From contig CALEYZ010000195.1 in assembly GCA_937928195.1 (NCBI GenBank), forward strand, positions 1 to 13,438: a stretch of DNA of 13,438 nucleotides, read 5' to 3'. Below, in pieces: positions 1 to 6,423 of the stretch. The position numbers were made by a program, and so were the translations under genes. Below the pieces are notes generated by a model. It was not told the DNA's origin, did not search any database, and worked only from the letters and a program-made list of their open reading frames with translations. This DNA is from an uncultured Limnohabitans sp. (GTDB taxonomy: Bacteria > Pseudomonadota > Gammaproteobacteria > Burkholderiales > Burkholderiaceae_C). Every line of letters starts with the position of its first letter. The first letter of the stretch is position 1.

Positions 1-1
1 G

Positions 2-469
2 ACCTTGGGCGGTACCTCCTTGTACAAAGGTGCCAAACGACATCCCACTTTGGGCAAAGATGTGGTGGTGGGTGCAGGTGCCAAAGTCCTGGGTGGTTTT
101 ACCGTGGGTGATGGCGCCAAAGTCGGCTCCAACGCCGTGGTCACCAAACCCGTGCCAGCCGGTGCCACTGCAGTGGGCAATCCGGCGCGCATCATTCAAG
201 AAGCGCAAGATGTGCAGCGTGAAGCCGCAGCTTCCAAGATGGGCTTTTCTGCTTACGGCGTGACGCAGAATGACGACCCGTTGTCGCAAGCCATGCGTGG
301 TCTGATTGACAACGCCGCCAGCCAAGAACATCAAATTGCCATGCTGTGGCAAGCGTTGGAAAAAATGTGTGAAAACCAAGGCATGTCGCACAGCATTCAG
401 ATGCCTGGCGATGCCGCCAAACACGAAACCTTTGAAGCTGAGAAACTGAATCAGTTGGTGGGCAAGTAA
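2..469 (+). CDS. cysE: Serine O-acetyltransferase, C-terminal part (5' end outside window)
   Basis: This is the 3' part of serine acetyltransferase, which makes O-acetylserine from serine and acetyl-CoA in the cytoplasm, the first committed step of cysteine synthesis. The frame is open from base 2. It shows the left-handed beta-helix repeats of the family: TLGGTSLYKG, then KRHPTLGKDVVVGAGAKVLG, then VGDGAKVGSNAVV and the PVPAGATAVGNPARII segment that closes the helix. The His in KRHP corresponds to the second conserved active-site histidine of CysE; the first lies upstream of the window. After the helix comes a polar tail of about 90 residues, longer than in E. coli and consistent with the longer CysE form of Burkholderiales. 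The first TTG at base 5 is internal, not a start. The gene faces mogA, and the 71 bases between the stops hold only weak, bulged inverted repeats and no clear terminator. Family is sure; the N-terminal half cannot be judged. Confidence 0.93.
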   Translation, partial: TLGGTSLYKGAKRHPTLGKDVVVGAGAKVLGGFTVGDGAKVGSNAVVTKPVPAGATAVGNPARIIQEAQDVQREAAASKMGFSAYGVTQNDDPLSQAMRGLIDNAASQEHQIAMLWQALEKMCENQGMSHSIQMPGDAAKHETFEAEKLNQLVGK

Positions 470-540
470 GCTTCAATTGGCCCTAGGACTAGCGCGGGTC
501 CTTCAGTCCCAAGACCTGTCTAGGCCCTTTACCCAGTTTC

Positions 541-1137
541 TTATGCTTGCGCGGGTCGAATGGCCGTTTTGGGCCGGAACGCTTTGCAGACCTCGTCATT
601 GGTTTCAAGGTACGGGCCGCCAATCAAATCAATGCAATAGGGCACGGCTGCAAAAATGCCGTGCACCACGCTTTGTCCTTGGCTGTCTTTCAAGCCCTCG
701 AGGGTTTCAGCAATGGACTTGGGCTGACCTGGCAAGTTGATGATCAAACTTTGCCCCCGAATGACGGCCACTTGGCGCGACAAAATGGCCGTTGGCACAA
801 ATTTCAAACTGATTTGACGCATTTGCTCACCAAAGCCAGGCATTTCTTTGTCGGCGATGGCCAGTGTGGCCTCGGGCGTGACGTCACGAATGGCGGGGCC
901 TGTGCCGCCAGTGGTCAGCACCAAACTGCAACCGGCCTCGACCAATTCAACCAAGGTGGCGCTGATGCGCTCTTTCTCATCGGGAATGAGTCGCGCTTCA
1001 AATTCCAAGGGGTTCTTCAGGGCTTGTGTCAGCCAAGTTTGCAAGGCCGGCAAGCCTTTGTCTTCGTAAACGCCCGAGCTGGCGCGGTCACTGATGGAAA
1101 CGATGCCTATTTTGACGAGGTCGTGGCGCGATGACAT
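541..1137 (-). CDS. mogA: Molybdopterin adenylyltransferase MogA
   Basis: MogA adenylylates molybdopterin, giving the intermediate into which MoeA inserts molybdate during molybdenum cofactor synthesis in the cytoplasm. The 198-residue product matches E. coli MogA almost throughout: IGIVSISDRASSGVYEDKG near residues 10-28, the nucleotide/molybdopterin loop TTGGTGPAIRDVTPEAT (75-91), EMPGFGEQMRQISLKFVPTA (98-117), and NLPGQPKSI (134-142). Length is normal for the family (about 195). The ATG at 1137 is the only sensible start; the ribosome site is weak (AGAAG about 8 bases upstream). It lies 32 bases downstream of darP on the same strand and is probably co-transcribed with it. Identity is secure. 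Confidence 0.97.
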   Translation of the reverse strand: MSSRHDLVKIGIVSISDRASSGVYEDKGLPALQTWLTQALKNPLEFEARLIPDEKERISATLVELVEAGCSLVLTTGGTGPAIRDVTPEATLAIADKEMPGFGEQMRQISLKFVPTAILSRQVAVIRGQSLIINLPGQPKSIAETLEGLKDSQGQSVVHGIFAAVPYCIDLIGGPYLETNDEVCKAFRPKTAIRPAQA

Positions 1138-1169
1138 GGCGGGTGCTTCTGAGTTTTTGGAGGGTGAAG

Positions 1170-1832
1170 TCAGTGGTCTTCGTCGAGGTCTTCGGTGTTT
1201 GCAGCGTTGCCCTCAGCGCTGCTCAATTCAGCGCGAACCAATTGAAATATTTCACGGTAGGCGCGGCTTTGACGCGGTGCCAAGCCTTGGGAAACTGTGG
1301 CGGCTGAAACAGCAGGCGCATCTTTGCGAGCCTGGCGAATGAGGGCACGCAGTTGTTGGCTGTCTGTGTCGGGAAAGTTTTGCAACCATTCGCCACACGC
1401 GCTGTCGTCGGCAATCAGACGGTCACGCCATTGCTCGGCCAAATGGAGTTGCAATGTTTCTTGGGCTGAACCTTGACTTTGCTCGAGCAGGGCTGCCCGG
1501 ACGCCTTCAACGGTATCTTCGTCCAATTTGCGCATGAGCTTGCCAATGAACTGCATTTGACGACGTTTGCCTTCAAAATTGGTAATGCGTTTGGCCTCAG
1601 CCACAGCTTCCACCAGTTTGTCTGGCAAGTCGACTTTGGCCATCAAGTCGGCGCGCAAGTTCAACAAGCTCTCGCCCAGCTTTTGCAGTTCGTCGCTTTC
1701 ACGCTTGAGCTCAGTGCGGCTGGGCTCATCGCTACCGCCCTTGAGTTCTCGTTTGAGCTCAAGGTCGAGCTCGCTGCCTTCGGCAACAAATTGACCTTGA
1801 ACGAAATAACCTTTTTTGAATTTACGGGACAT
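1170..1832 (-). CDS. darP: Ribosome-associated protein DarP (YjgA, DUF615)
   Basis: DarP/YjgA associates with late 50S precursors and helps mature the peptidyl-transferase centre of 23S rRNA. The 220-residue product carries both family signatures: KRITNFEGKRRQMQFIGKLM (81-100) and PRQSRAYREIFQLVR (186-200). The N-terminal third is charged and probably helical (SELDLELKRELK, then ELKRESDELQKLGESLLNLR), as usual for DUF615. The frame stays open 36 codons further upstream, but the start was placed at 1832 because MSRKFKKGYF begins the recognisable domain and the extension runs into the divergent pmbA promoter area. The acidic tail after residue 200 is variable in the family. It is the first gene of a darP-mogA unit divergent from pmbA. 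Family is sure; the exact start is likely. Confidence 0.94.
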   Translation of the reverse strand: MSRKFKKGYFVQGQFVAEGSELDLELKRELKGGSDEPSRTELKRESDELQKLGESLLNLRADLMAKVDLPDKLVEAVAEAKRITNFEGKRRQMQFIGKLMRKLDEDTVEGVRAALLEQSQGSAQETLQLHLAEQWRDRLIADDSACGEWLQNFPDTDSQQLRALIRQARKDAPAVSAATVSQGLAPRQSRAYREIFQLVRAELSSAEGNAANTEDLDEDH

Positions 1833-1923
1833 GTGAGCGCTGAAACCTTTGTGCGGGACGGCAAGTATCATAGCCGTCACTGAGAATTTTAAAGAATTGA
1901 CCGTTTTGAAGAATCCGACCCCC

Positions 1924-3327
1924 ATGACGAAAAAAACCAAGGCATCCGCACAGACATTGAACGCACAGGCACACGATGGTTTCAGCTATAGCCGCAACTA
2001 TTTCGAGGGATTGGTTGATTCTGCCCTGAAACACGCCAAAAAGATCGGTGCCACCGATGCTGGTGCAGAAGCTTCTGAAGGTTGTGGCCTCAGCGTGAGC
2101 GTGCGCAAAGGCGAACTTGAGAATGTCGAGCGCAACCGAGACAAATCTTTGGGCGTGACTGTGTATGTAGGTCATCGCCGTGGCAATGCGAGTACTTCGG
2201 ACTTTTCCGAGGCTGCCATTCAGCAAACCGTCCAAGCGGCCTATGACATTGCTCGCTTTACAGCCGAAGATCCGACGGCTGGCTTGCCTGATGAAGAAGA
2301 CATCGCCAAGGTGCATCCAGAGCTGGATTTGTTCCATCCCTGGGCCATCAACAGCGAAGCAGCGGCTCAGTTGGCTTTGGCTTGCGAAGAGGCTGCGTTG
2401 AAGACCAGTCGCCGAATTACAAACAGTGAAGGTGCAGGTGTTTCTGCGCAGCAAAGTCATTTCTTCAGTGCGCACACCCATGGTTTTCGAGGCGGTTATG
2501 CCAGTTCACGCCACAGCATGTCGGTGGCGCCCATTGCATCCTTGCCCGGTAAAAATGCAGAAATGCAGCGCGATGCATGGTTCACATCGATGCGTGCAGC
2601 TGATCAAATGGCCTCGCCAGAGGCTGTGGGGCGATATGCCGCAGAGCGCGCGCTCAGTCGCCTGGGCAGTCGAAAAATTCCCACCACAGAGTGCCCGGTC
2701 TTGTTTGAGTCGCCCATTGCTGCAGGCTTGCTGGGTGGCTTTGTGCAGGCCGTCAGTGGCGGCTCTTTGTACCGCAAGACCAGCTTCTTGGTTGACTCGA
2801 TGGGCAAACAAGTGTTTCCCAAGCACATCGACATTTTGGAAGACCCGCACGTGTTGCGCGGCAAAGGCAGTTCACCCTTCGACGATGAAGGTGTGCGAGG
2901 CTTGAAGCGCAAGGTGGTGTCAGGTGGACGTGTTGAGGGCTACTTTTTGAGCAGCTATTCGGCGCGCAAATTGGGCATGAAAACCACGGGCAACGCCGGT
3001 GGTTCTCACAATTTGGTGCTGTCGTCTAAGCTGACCCGATCGACCGATGATCTGAAGGCCATGCTCCAAAAACTGGGCACAGGTTTGTTTGTGATTGAGT
3101 TGATGGGGCAGGGCGTGAACTATGTCACAGGTGACTATTCACGCGGTGCTTCCGGCTTCTGGGTGGAGAACGGCGAGATTGCTTTTCCTGTGCATGAAAT
3201 CACCATCGCGGGCAATTTGAAAACCATGTTCAAGGGCATTGAAGCGGTGGGGTCGGATGTCTACAACTATGGTGCCAAAACCATTGGCTCTGTGTTGATC
3301 AATCGCATGAAAGTTGCGGGCAGCTGA
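1924..3327 (+). CDS. pmbA: TldE/PmbA family metalloprotease subunit
   Basis: PmbA (TldE) forms a heterodimeric protease with TldD; in E. coli the pair takes part in microcin B17 maturation and degrades unfolded peptides and the CcdA antitoxin. TldD, which supplies the zinc-binding HExxxH motif, is not in this window. The 467-residue product has the family landmarks: SSPFDDEGV (316-324), LSSYSARKLG (342-351), GNAGGSHNL (356-364), MGQGVNYVTGDYSRGASGFW (394-413) and EITIAGNL (425-432). No HExxxH is visible, as expected for the TldE side. The frame is open from 1849, but the ATG at 1924 gives the usual N-terminus; no good Shine-Dalgarno precedes it, so a slightly earlier start is not excluded. 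Its TGA shares an A with the next gene's ATG (TGATG), suggesting translational coupling. Confidence 0.95.
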   Translation: MTKKTKASAQTLNAQAHDGFSYSRNYFEGLVDSALKHAKKIGATDAGAEASEGCGLSVSVRKGELENVERNRDKSLGVTVYVGHRRGNASTSDFSEAAIQQTVQAAYDIARFTAEDPTAGLPDEEDIAKVHPELDLFHPWAINSEAAAQLALACEEAALKTSRRITNSEGAGVSAQQSHFFSAHTHGFRGGYASSRHSMSVAPIASLPGKNAEMQRDAWFTSMRAADQMASPEAVGRYAAERALSRLGSRKIPTTECPVLFESPIAAGLLGGFVQAVSGGSLYRKTSFLVDSMGKQVFPKHIDILEDPHVLRGKGSSPFDDEGVRGLKRKVVSGGRVEGYFLSSYSARKLGMKTTGNAGGSHNLVLSSKLTRSTDDLKAMLQKLGTGLFVIELMGQGVNYVTGDYSRGASGFWVENGEIAFPVHEITIAGNLKTMFKGIEAVGSDVYNYGAKTIGSVLINRMKVAGS

Positions 3328-4226
3328 TGTTGGCGCCTGAAATGTTGGCGGCCATGGCCTCTGGCTGTTGGGCTGTGGGTGCTTTGTTCTCGGCCAGTGC
3401 ATCGACTGAAATGGGCGCATTTGCCTTCACACGGTGGCGTTTGTTTTTCGCCATGATTTTGCTTTGGGGCGCCGCACTGTATGTTGGTCGCTGGCCAGAG
3501 CTCACATGGGAAAGCGTGGCATGGTTGTCGGTGTCCAGCTGGATTGGTATCTTGGTAGGTGACACAGCTTTGTTCGTGTGCATGAACCGATTGGGGCCAA
3601 GGCGTTCGGGTGTTTTGTTTGCAACGCACGCACTTTTTTCAGCTTTGCTGGCGTGGTTGTTCCTAGGTGAAACCTTGTGGGGTATGACGCTGATGGGCAG
3701 TGGCGTCTTGGTATCGGGCGTGATGGTGGCCATTGTGTGGGGCCGCCGAGACGATGAAACCCATCGGTGGGAAAACACGCGAGGGACTTTGTGGGTGGGC
3801 GTGGCCATGGGCCTTTTGGCCGCGGTGGGCCAAGCGGTGGCCACTCTCATGATCAAGCCCTTGATGAGCACAGGGATAGACGCGGTGTCTGCATCGGCCG
3901 TTCGTGCCACGGCCAGTTTCACGGCGCATCTTTTGTTGCTTTGGGCTGGCGTGGGTTTGTCCAAATTACAAAACCCCCTCAGCTGGAAAAACTTGTTGAA
4001 CACAGCCTTGAGTGCCACCGTGTCCATGGTCATTGGCATGACCTTGATTTTGCAGGCCTTGAAGACAGGACAGGCCAATTTGGTGGCCATCTTCTCGTCC
4101 ATAGCACCTGTTCTGTTGCTGCCGCTGCTTTGGGCGGTCTATCGCAGACAACCTGCCGCAGGTGCCTGGTGGGGCGGCGCCATGACCGTGATCGGCAGCG
4201 CCATGATCATGGGCTCGAAGGTTTAA
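3327..4226 (+). CDS. EamA/DMT-superfamily inner-membrane transporter
   Basis: A 299-residue, very hydrophobic protein with about ten membrane segments (roughly residues 7-25, 36-53, 63-86, 95-113, 117-138, 154-172, 188-210, 225-244, 250-270 and 275-296). They fall into two halves separated by a polar stretch, RRDDETHRWENTRG (140-153), the two-EamA-repeat layout of drug/metabolite transporters. Typical DMT features are the GETLWG motif closing segment 4 (114-119) and the SSIAPVLLLPLLW block in segment 9 (257-269). The family includes exporters of amino acids and metabolites; the substrate cannot be read from sequence. The ATG overlaps the pmbA stop by one base; ATGs at 3342 and 3354 are alternatives. 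Its TAA shares TTAA with the convergent yqeY stop. Family confident, function unknown. Confidence 0.88.
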   Translation: MLAPEMLAAMASGCWAVGALFSASASTEMGAFAFTRWRLFFAMILLWGAALYVGRWPELTWESVAWLSVSSWIGILVGDTALFVCMNRLGPRRSGVLFATHALFSALLAWLFLGETLWGMTLMGSGVLVSGVMVAIVWGRRDDETHRWENTRGTLWVGVAMGLLAAVGQAVATLMIKPLMSTGIDAVSASAVRATASFTAHLLLLWAGVGLSKLQNPLSWKNLLNTALSATVSMVIGMTLILQALKTGQANLVAIFSSIAPVLLLPLLWAVYRRQPAAGAWWGGAMTVIGSAMIMGSKV

Positions 4227-4669
4227 CCGGCGAGGGCGGCTTTGACGGCGGCGGAGACTTGGCCCATGTCGGCTTTGCCGGCCAGCTGGGTTTTGACGGC
4301 GCCCATCACTTTGCCCATGTCGCCTGGTCCTTTGGCGCCCAAAGAGGCCACGATGGCTTGAACGGCAGCAGTCACTTCTTCTGCTGACATGCGGGCTGGC
4401 AAGTAGGCTTGCAACACCACCATCTCGGCTTGCTCAATGTCTACCAAATCTTGGCGAGCAGCTTGCTCAAACGCTGCAATGGAGTCTTTGCGCTGCTTGA
4501 CCAACTTGTCGACGATGGCCACCACCGCAGCGTCGTCCAACACCACACGCTCGTCCACTTCTTTTTGCTTCATGGCGGACAACAACAAACGAATGGTGCC
4601 CAAACGTGCCGTGTCTTTGGCGCGCATGGCGGTTTTCATGTCTTCTGTGATTTGGTCTTTGAGGCTCAT
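4223..4669 (-). CDS. yqeY: GatB/YqeY domain protein
   Basis: A 148-residue soluble helical protein of the YqeY family, which resembles the tail domain of GatB, the tRNA-dependent amidotransferase subunit. The biochemical role of the stand-alone protein is not established. Family landmarks are LKDQITEDMKTAMRAKD (3-19), RLGTIRLLLSAMKQKEVDE (22-40), KQRKDSIAAFEQAAR (58-72), QAYLPARMS (87-95), GDMGKVMGAVK (116-126) and the matching GKADMGQVS (131-139). Length is normal. The ATG at 4669 has a good AGGAG five bases upstream. It follows rpsU on the same strand, an arrangement common in betaproteobacteria, but a terminator lies between them, so expression is likely by read-through or a separate weak promoter. 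dnaG and rpoD, which often follow, are absent here. Confidence 0.93.
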   Translation of the reverse strand: MSLKDQITEDMKTAMRAKDTARLGTIRLLLSAMKQKEVDERVVLDDAAVVAIVDKLVKQRKDSIAAFEQAARQDLVDIEQAEMVVLQAYLPARMSAEEVTAAVQAIVASLGAKGPGDMGKVMGAVKTQLAGKADMGQVSAAVKAALAG

Positions 4670-4674
4670 GGTGA

Positions 4675-4679
4675 CTCCT
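4675..4679 (-). promoter_or_regulatory. Shine-Dalgarno AGGAG of yqeY
   Basis: AGGAG on the minus strand, five bases before the yqeY ATG at 4669. It fixes that start. The small inverted repeat at 4690-4702 lies about ten bases further upstream. Confidence 0.75.
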
Positions 4680-4689
4680 GGAAAGTGAG

Positions 4690-4702
4690 GCGCTGGCAGC
4701 GC
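4690..4702. repeat. Short inverted repeat upstream of yqeY
   Basis: GCGCT-GGC-AGCGC: five perfect pairs round a three-base loop, inside a nearly exact tandem nine-mer (GCGCTGGCA GCGCTGGCG). It sits between the rpsU terminator and the yqeY ribosome site, so it could form a small hairpin in the yqeY leader. A regulatory role is only inference. Confidence 0.45.
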
Positions 4703-4712
4703 TGGCGTACTT

Positions 4713-4748
4713 AAAAAAAAACCCGCTTGAGCGTCCTCCAGCGGGCTT
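4713..4748 (-). terminator. Intrinsic terminator of rpsU
   Basis: Read on the minus strand, arm AAGCCCGCT (4748-4740) pairs with AGCGGGTTT (4727-4719), nine pairs including one G-U. The 12-base loop may itself close with GAG/CTC. Nine consecutive T (4721-4713) follow. This is a strong rho-independent terminator about 75 bases after the rpsU stop and ahead of yqeY, so it should make rpsU mRNA largely monocistronic and lower yqeY expression. Confidence 0.9.
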
Positions 4749-4756
4749 GCTTAGCG

Positions 4757-4773
4757 CCTCATGAGACATGAGG
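4757..4773. repeat. Inverted repeat between rpsU and its terminator
   Basis: CCTCATG-AGA-CATGAGG: seven perfect pairs with a three-base loop, lying between the larger hairpin at 4784-4809 and the terminator at 4713-4748. No T-tract follows on either strand, so it is not itself a terminator. It is probably part of the folded 3' untranslated region of rpsU mRNA. Confidence 0.6.
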
Positions 4774-4783
4774 GCTTCGCGAT

Positions 4784-4809
4784 TTCAAAGCTTGGTGAAA
4801 AGCTTTGAA
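4784..4809. repeat. 10-bp perfect inverted repeat after the rpsU stop
   Basis: TTCAAAGCTT-GGTGAA-AAGCTTTGAA: ten perfect pairs with a six-base loop, starting 13 bases beyond the rpsU stop on the minus strand. There is no U-run after it in the rpsU transcript, so it looks like a protective or processing hairpin rather than a terminator. Being a near-perfect palindrome, it could alternatively be a protein-binding site. Confidence 0.7.
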
Positions 4810-4822
4810 TGAAGCAAAGTAC

Positions 4823-5035
4823 TTAGTACAGCTTCTTGGGCAATTGCATGCTGCGCACGCGCTTGTAGTGGCGCTTCACAGCGGCCGCTTTTTTGCGCTT
4901 ACGTTCTGTGGTGGGTTTTTCATAAAACTCACGGGCACGCAAGTCGGTCAACAGACCGAGTTTTTCAATGGTGCGCTTGAAGCGGCGAAGTGCTACGTCA
5001 AACGGCTCGTTTTCTTTCACGCGAATGGTGGTCAT
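4823..5035 (-). CDS. rpsU: 30S ribosomal protein S21
   Basis: S21 is a small, very basic protein of the 30S platform that helps the subunit bind mRNA near the anti-Shine-Dalgarno region. The 70-residue product reads TTIRVKENEPFDVALRRFKR, then a short linker, REFYEKPTTERKRKKAAAVK (41-60) and the tail RSMQLPKKLY typical of betaproteobacteria. An in-frame ATG at 5053 would add METLKS, but 5035 (MTTIRV) matches the family N-terminus. The ribosome site is weak (GGAAAC about 13 bases upstream), unusual for such a highly expressed gene. A promoter is proposed at 5165-5194 and a terminator lies at 4713-4748. Identity is certain. Confidence 0.97.
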   Translation of the reverse strand: MTTIRVKENEPFDVALRRFKRTIEKLGLLTDLRAREFYEKPTTERKRKKAAAVKRHYKRVRSMQLPKKLY

Positions 5036-5164
5036 GGATTTCAATGTTTCCAAATTATGCCGACTGACATTGAGAGGGAAGATCGAGCCCTTACAAGCAG
5101 TTTCGGCGGGTTCCCCGTCACGAACTAGTATTTGGCAGACGGAGGATTGCCAGCAAAGCCTGAG

Positions 5165-5194
5165 ATTATAGCCCTAAGTTTTGGGCTGTTTGAA
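5165..5194 (-). promoter_or_regulatory. Probable sigma-70 promoter of rpsU
   Basis: On the minus strand a perfect TATAAT (5170-5165) is preceded, 18 bases away, by TTCAAA (5194-5189), a four-of-six match to TTGACA. The predicted start near 5158 gives a leader of about 120 bases before the rpsU ATG. The -35 region begins three bases beyond the flavoprotein stop, so the promoter sits at the end of the upstream operon. It lies in the only gap ahead of rpsU. Confidence 0.7.
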
Positions 5195-5196
5195 GC

Positions 5197-6423
5197 TCAT
5201 GAAGGGGCAATTTCTTGTTTTTGTTTCAGCGCCTGGGCGCAGGCAAAGGCGCTGGCCCACGCCCATTGGAAGTTGTAGCCGCCCAGCCAGCCCGTCACGT
5301 CCACCACTTCCCCTATGAAATACAGGCCAGGTTGCTTGGATTCCATGGTTTGGGACGACAAGTCGCGGGTGTCAACGCCGCCCAGGGTGACCTCAGCCTT
5401 TTTGTAGCCTTCACTGCCATTGGGGGTGAGTGGCCAGTGGCTGAGTTTCTGGGCCAATTGCACCAAGGCTTTGTCGCTGGCCTCGGCCACGGGGCGTTGC
5501 CACTGCGGATCTTGGGCGACCCAAGCGTCCGCCAAGCGGTGCGGAACCCATGCGCCCAGCTCATTGGCAATGAGTTTTTTGGACCTGACTTTGGCCTGCA
5601 GCAAAGCGCCTTCAATGTCTTCTTGGGGCGCGAGGTTCAGATGCAGGGCTTGGCCTTCGCGCCAGTAGCTGGAAATTTGCAAAACAGCAGGGCCCGACAG
5701 ACCCCGGTGTGTGAAAAGCAAGTCTTCATCAAAGCTCATGCGGTTTTTTTTGACGCCTGTTTCGATGCTGACGGGCAATGACAAACCGGCCAAGCCTGCG
5801 TAGGGTGCCCACTCGGCGCCGTCGAAAGTGAGCGGCACGAGGCCGGGTCTTCTGGCCACCAAACGCAAACCAAATTGTTCTGCGATGCGGTACCCAAAGT
5901 CGGTGGCACCAATTTGCGGAATGGACAACCCCCCCGTGGCAATCACGACCGCACGGGCGTGAACCTCGCCCTGGTCTGTTTGCACTTGGTAGCCTGTGTC
6001 TGTGTGCGCAATGGCTTTCACGCCACACCCGTGCTTGCGCTGCACGCCGCCTTTGTCGCATTCTTTCAAAAGCATTTGAATCAGGTCGTCTGCTGACCGA
6101 TCGCAAAACAATTGACCTTTGTGCTTTTCATGAAAGGGAATGTCATGGGACTGCATCAATGCAATGAAGTCTTGCGCGGTGTAGCGTGACAAAGCACTTC
6201 GACAAAAGTGCGGGTTCTCGCTTAAAAAATGTTTGTGCGGTGCGCTGGGGTCGATGAGCCGGTTGGTGAAGTTGCACCGGCCGCCCCCTGATATTCGAAT
6301 CTTCTCGGCCACTTTGGGACTGTGGTCCACCAGCAAGACGGACAGGCCCAATTGCCCAGCCACGCCAGCACAAAAAAGACCGGCAGCTCCGGCACCCACG
6401 ATCACCACATCACATGTTTGCAT
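5197..6423 (-). CDS. NAD(P)/FAD-dependent oxidoreductase, BaiN/HI0933 family
   Basis: A 408-residue flavoprotein of the HI0933/BaiN (YhiN-like) family, whose physiological substrate is unknown in most bacteria. It opens with a Rossmann FAD motif, VVIVGAGAAGLF (6-17), followed by RISGGGRCNFTN (43-54), the family hallmark. Further conserved blocks are ATGGLSIPQIGATDFGY (162-178), LLFTHRGLSGPAVLQIS (235-251), KKAEVTLGGV (341-350) and GEVVDVTGWLGGYNFQWAWA (371-390), which contacts FAD. Length is normal. The frame is open to an ATG at 6498; the start at 6423 was chosen because it lies just before the FAD motif, but no good ribosome site is visible for either. The gene begins inside the cobA 3' end (14-base overlap), implying coupling. 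The homologous baiN in gut clostridia reduces bile-acid intermediates, which is not a safe guide here. Confidence 0.9.
   Translation of the reverse strand: MQTCDVVIVGAGAAGLFCAGVAGQLGLSVLLVDHSPKVAEKIRISGGGRCNFTNRLIDPSAPHKHFLSENPHFCRSALSRYTAQDFIALMQSHDIPFHEKHKGQLFCDRSADDLIQMLLKECDKGGVQRKHGCGVKAIAHTDTGYQVQTDQGEVHARAVVIATGGLSIPQIGATDFGYRIAEQFGLRLVARRPGLVPLTFDGAEWAPYAGLAGLSLPVSIETGVKKNRMSFDEDLLFTHRGLSGPAVLQISSYWREGQALHLNLAPQEDIEGALLQAKVRSKKLIANELGAWVPHRLADAWVAQDPQWQRPVAEASDKALVQLAQKLSHWPLTPNGSEGYKKAEVTLGGVDTRDLSSQTMESKQPGLYFIGEVVDVTGWLGGYNFQWAWASAFACAQALKQKQEIAPS

Noticed and set aside
470..540. Imperfect inverted repeat between cysE and mogA (GGCCCTAGGAC and GTCTAGGCCC)
   Set aside because: The arms pair only with bulges and no T-run follows on either strand, so a terminator call is not supported.
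547..1134. Plus-strand open frame of 195 codons
   Set aside because: It is the mirror of mogA. The minus-strand product matches MogA throughout, while this one has no recognisable domain.
3299..4102. Minus-strand open frame of 267 codons
   Set aside because: It is antisense to the EamA transporter; its lysine-, threonine- and proline-rich composition is what the complement of a hydrophobic membrane gene gives.
3767..4387. Plus-strand open frame of 206 codons crossing the transporter/yqeY junction
   Set aside because: It is very rich in Gly, His and Asp, a frame shadow of two well-supported genes on opposite strands.
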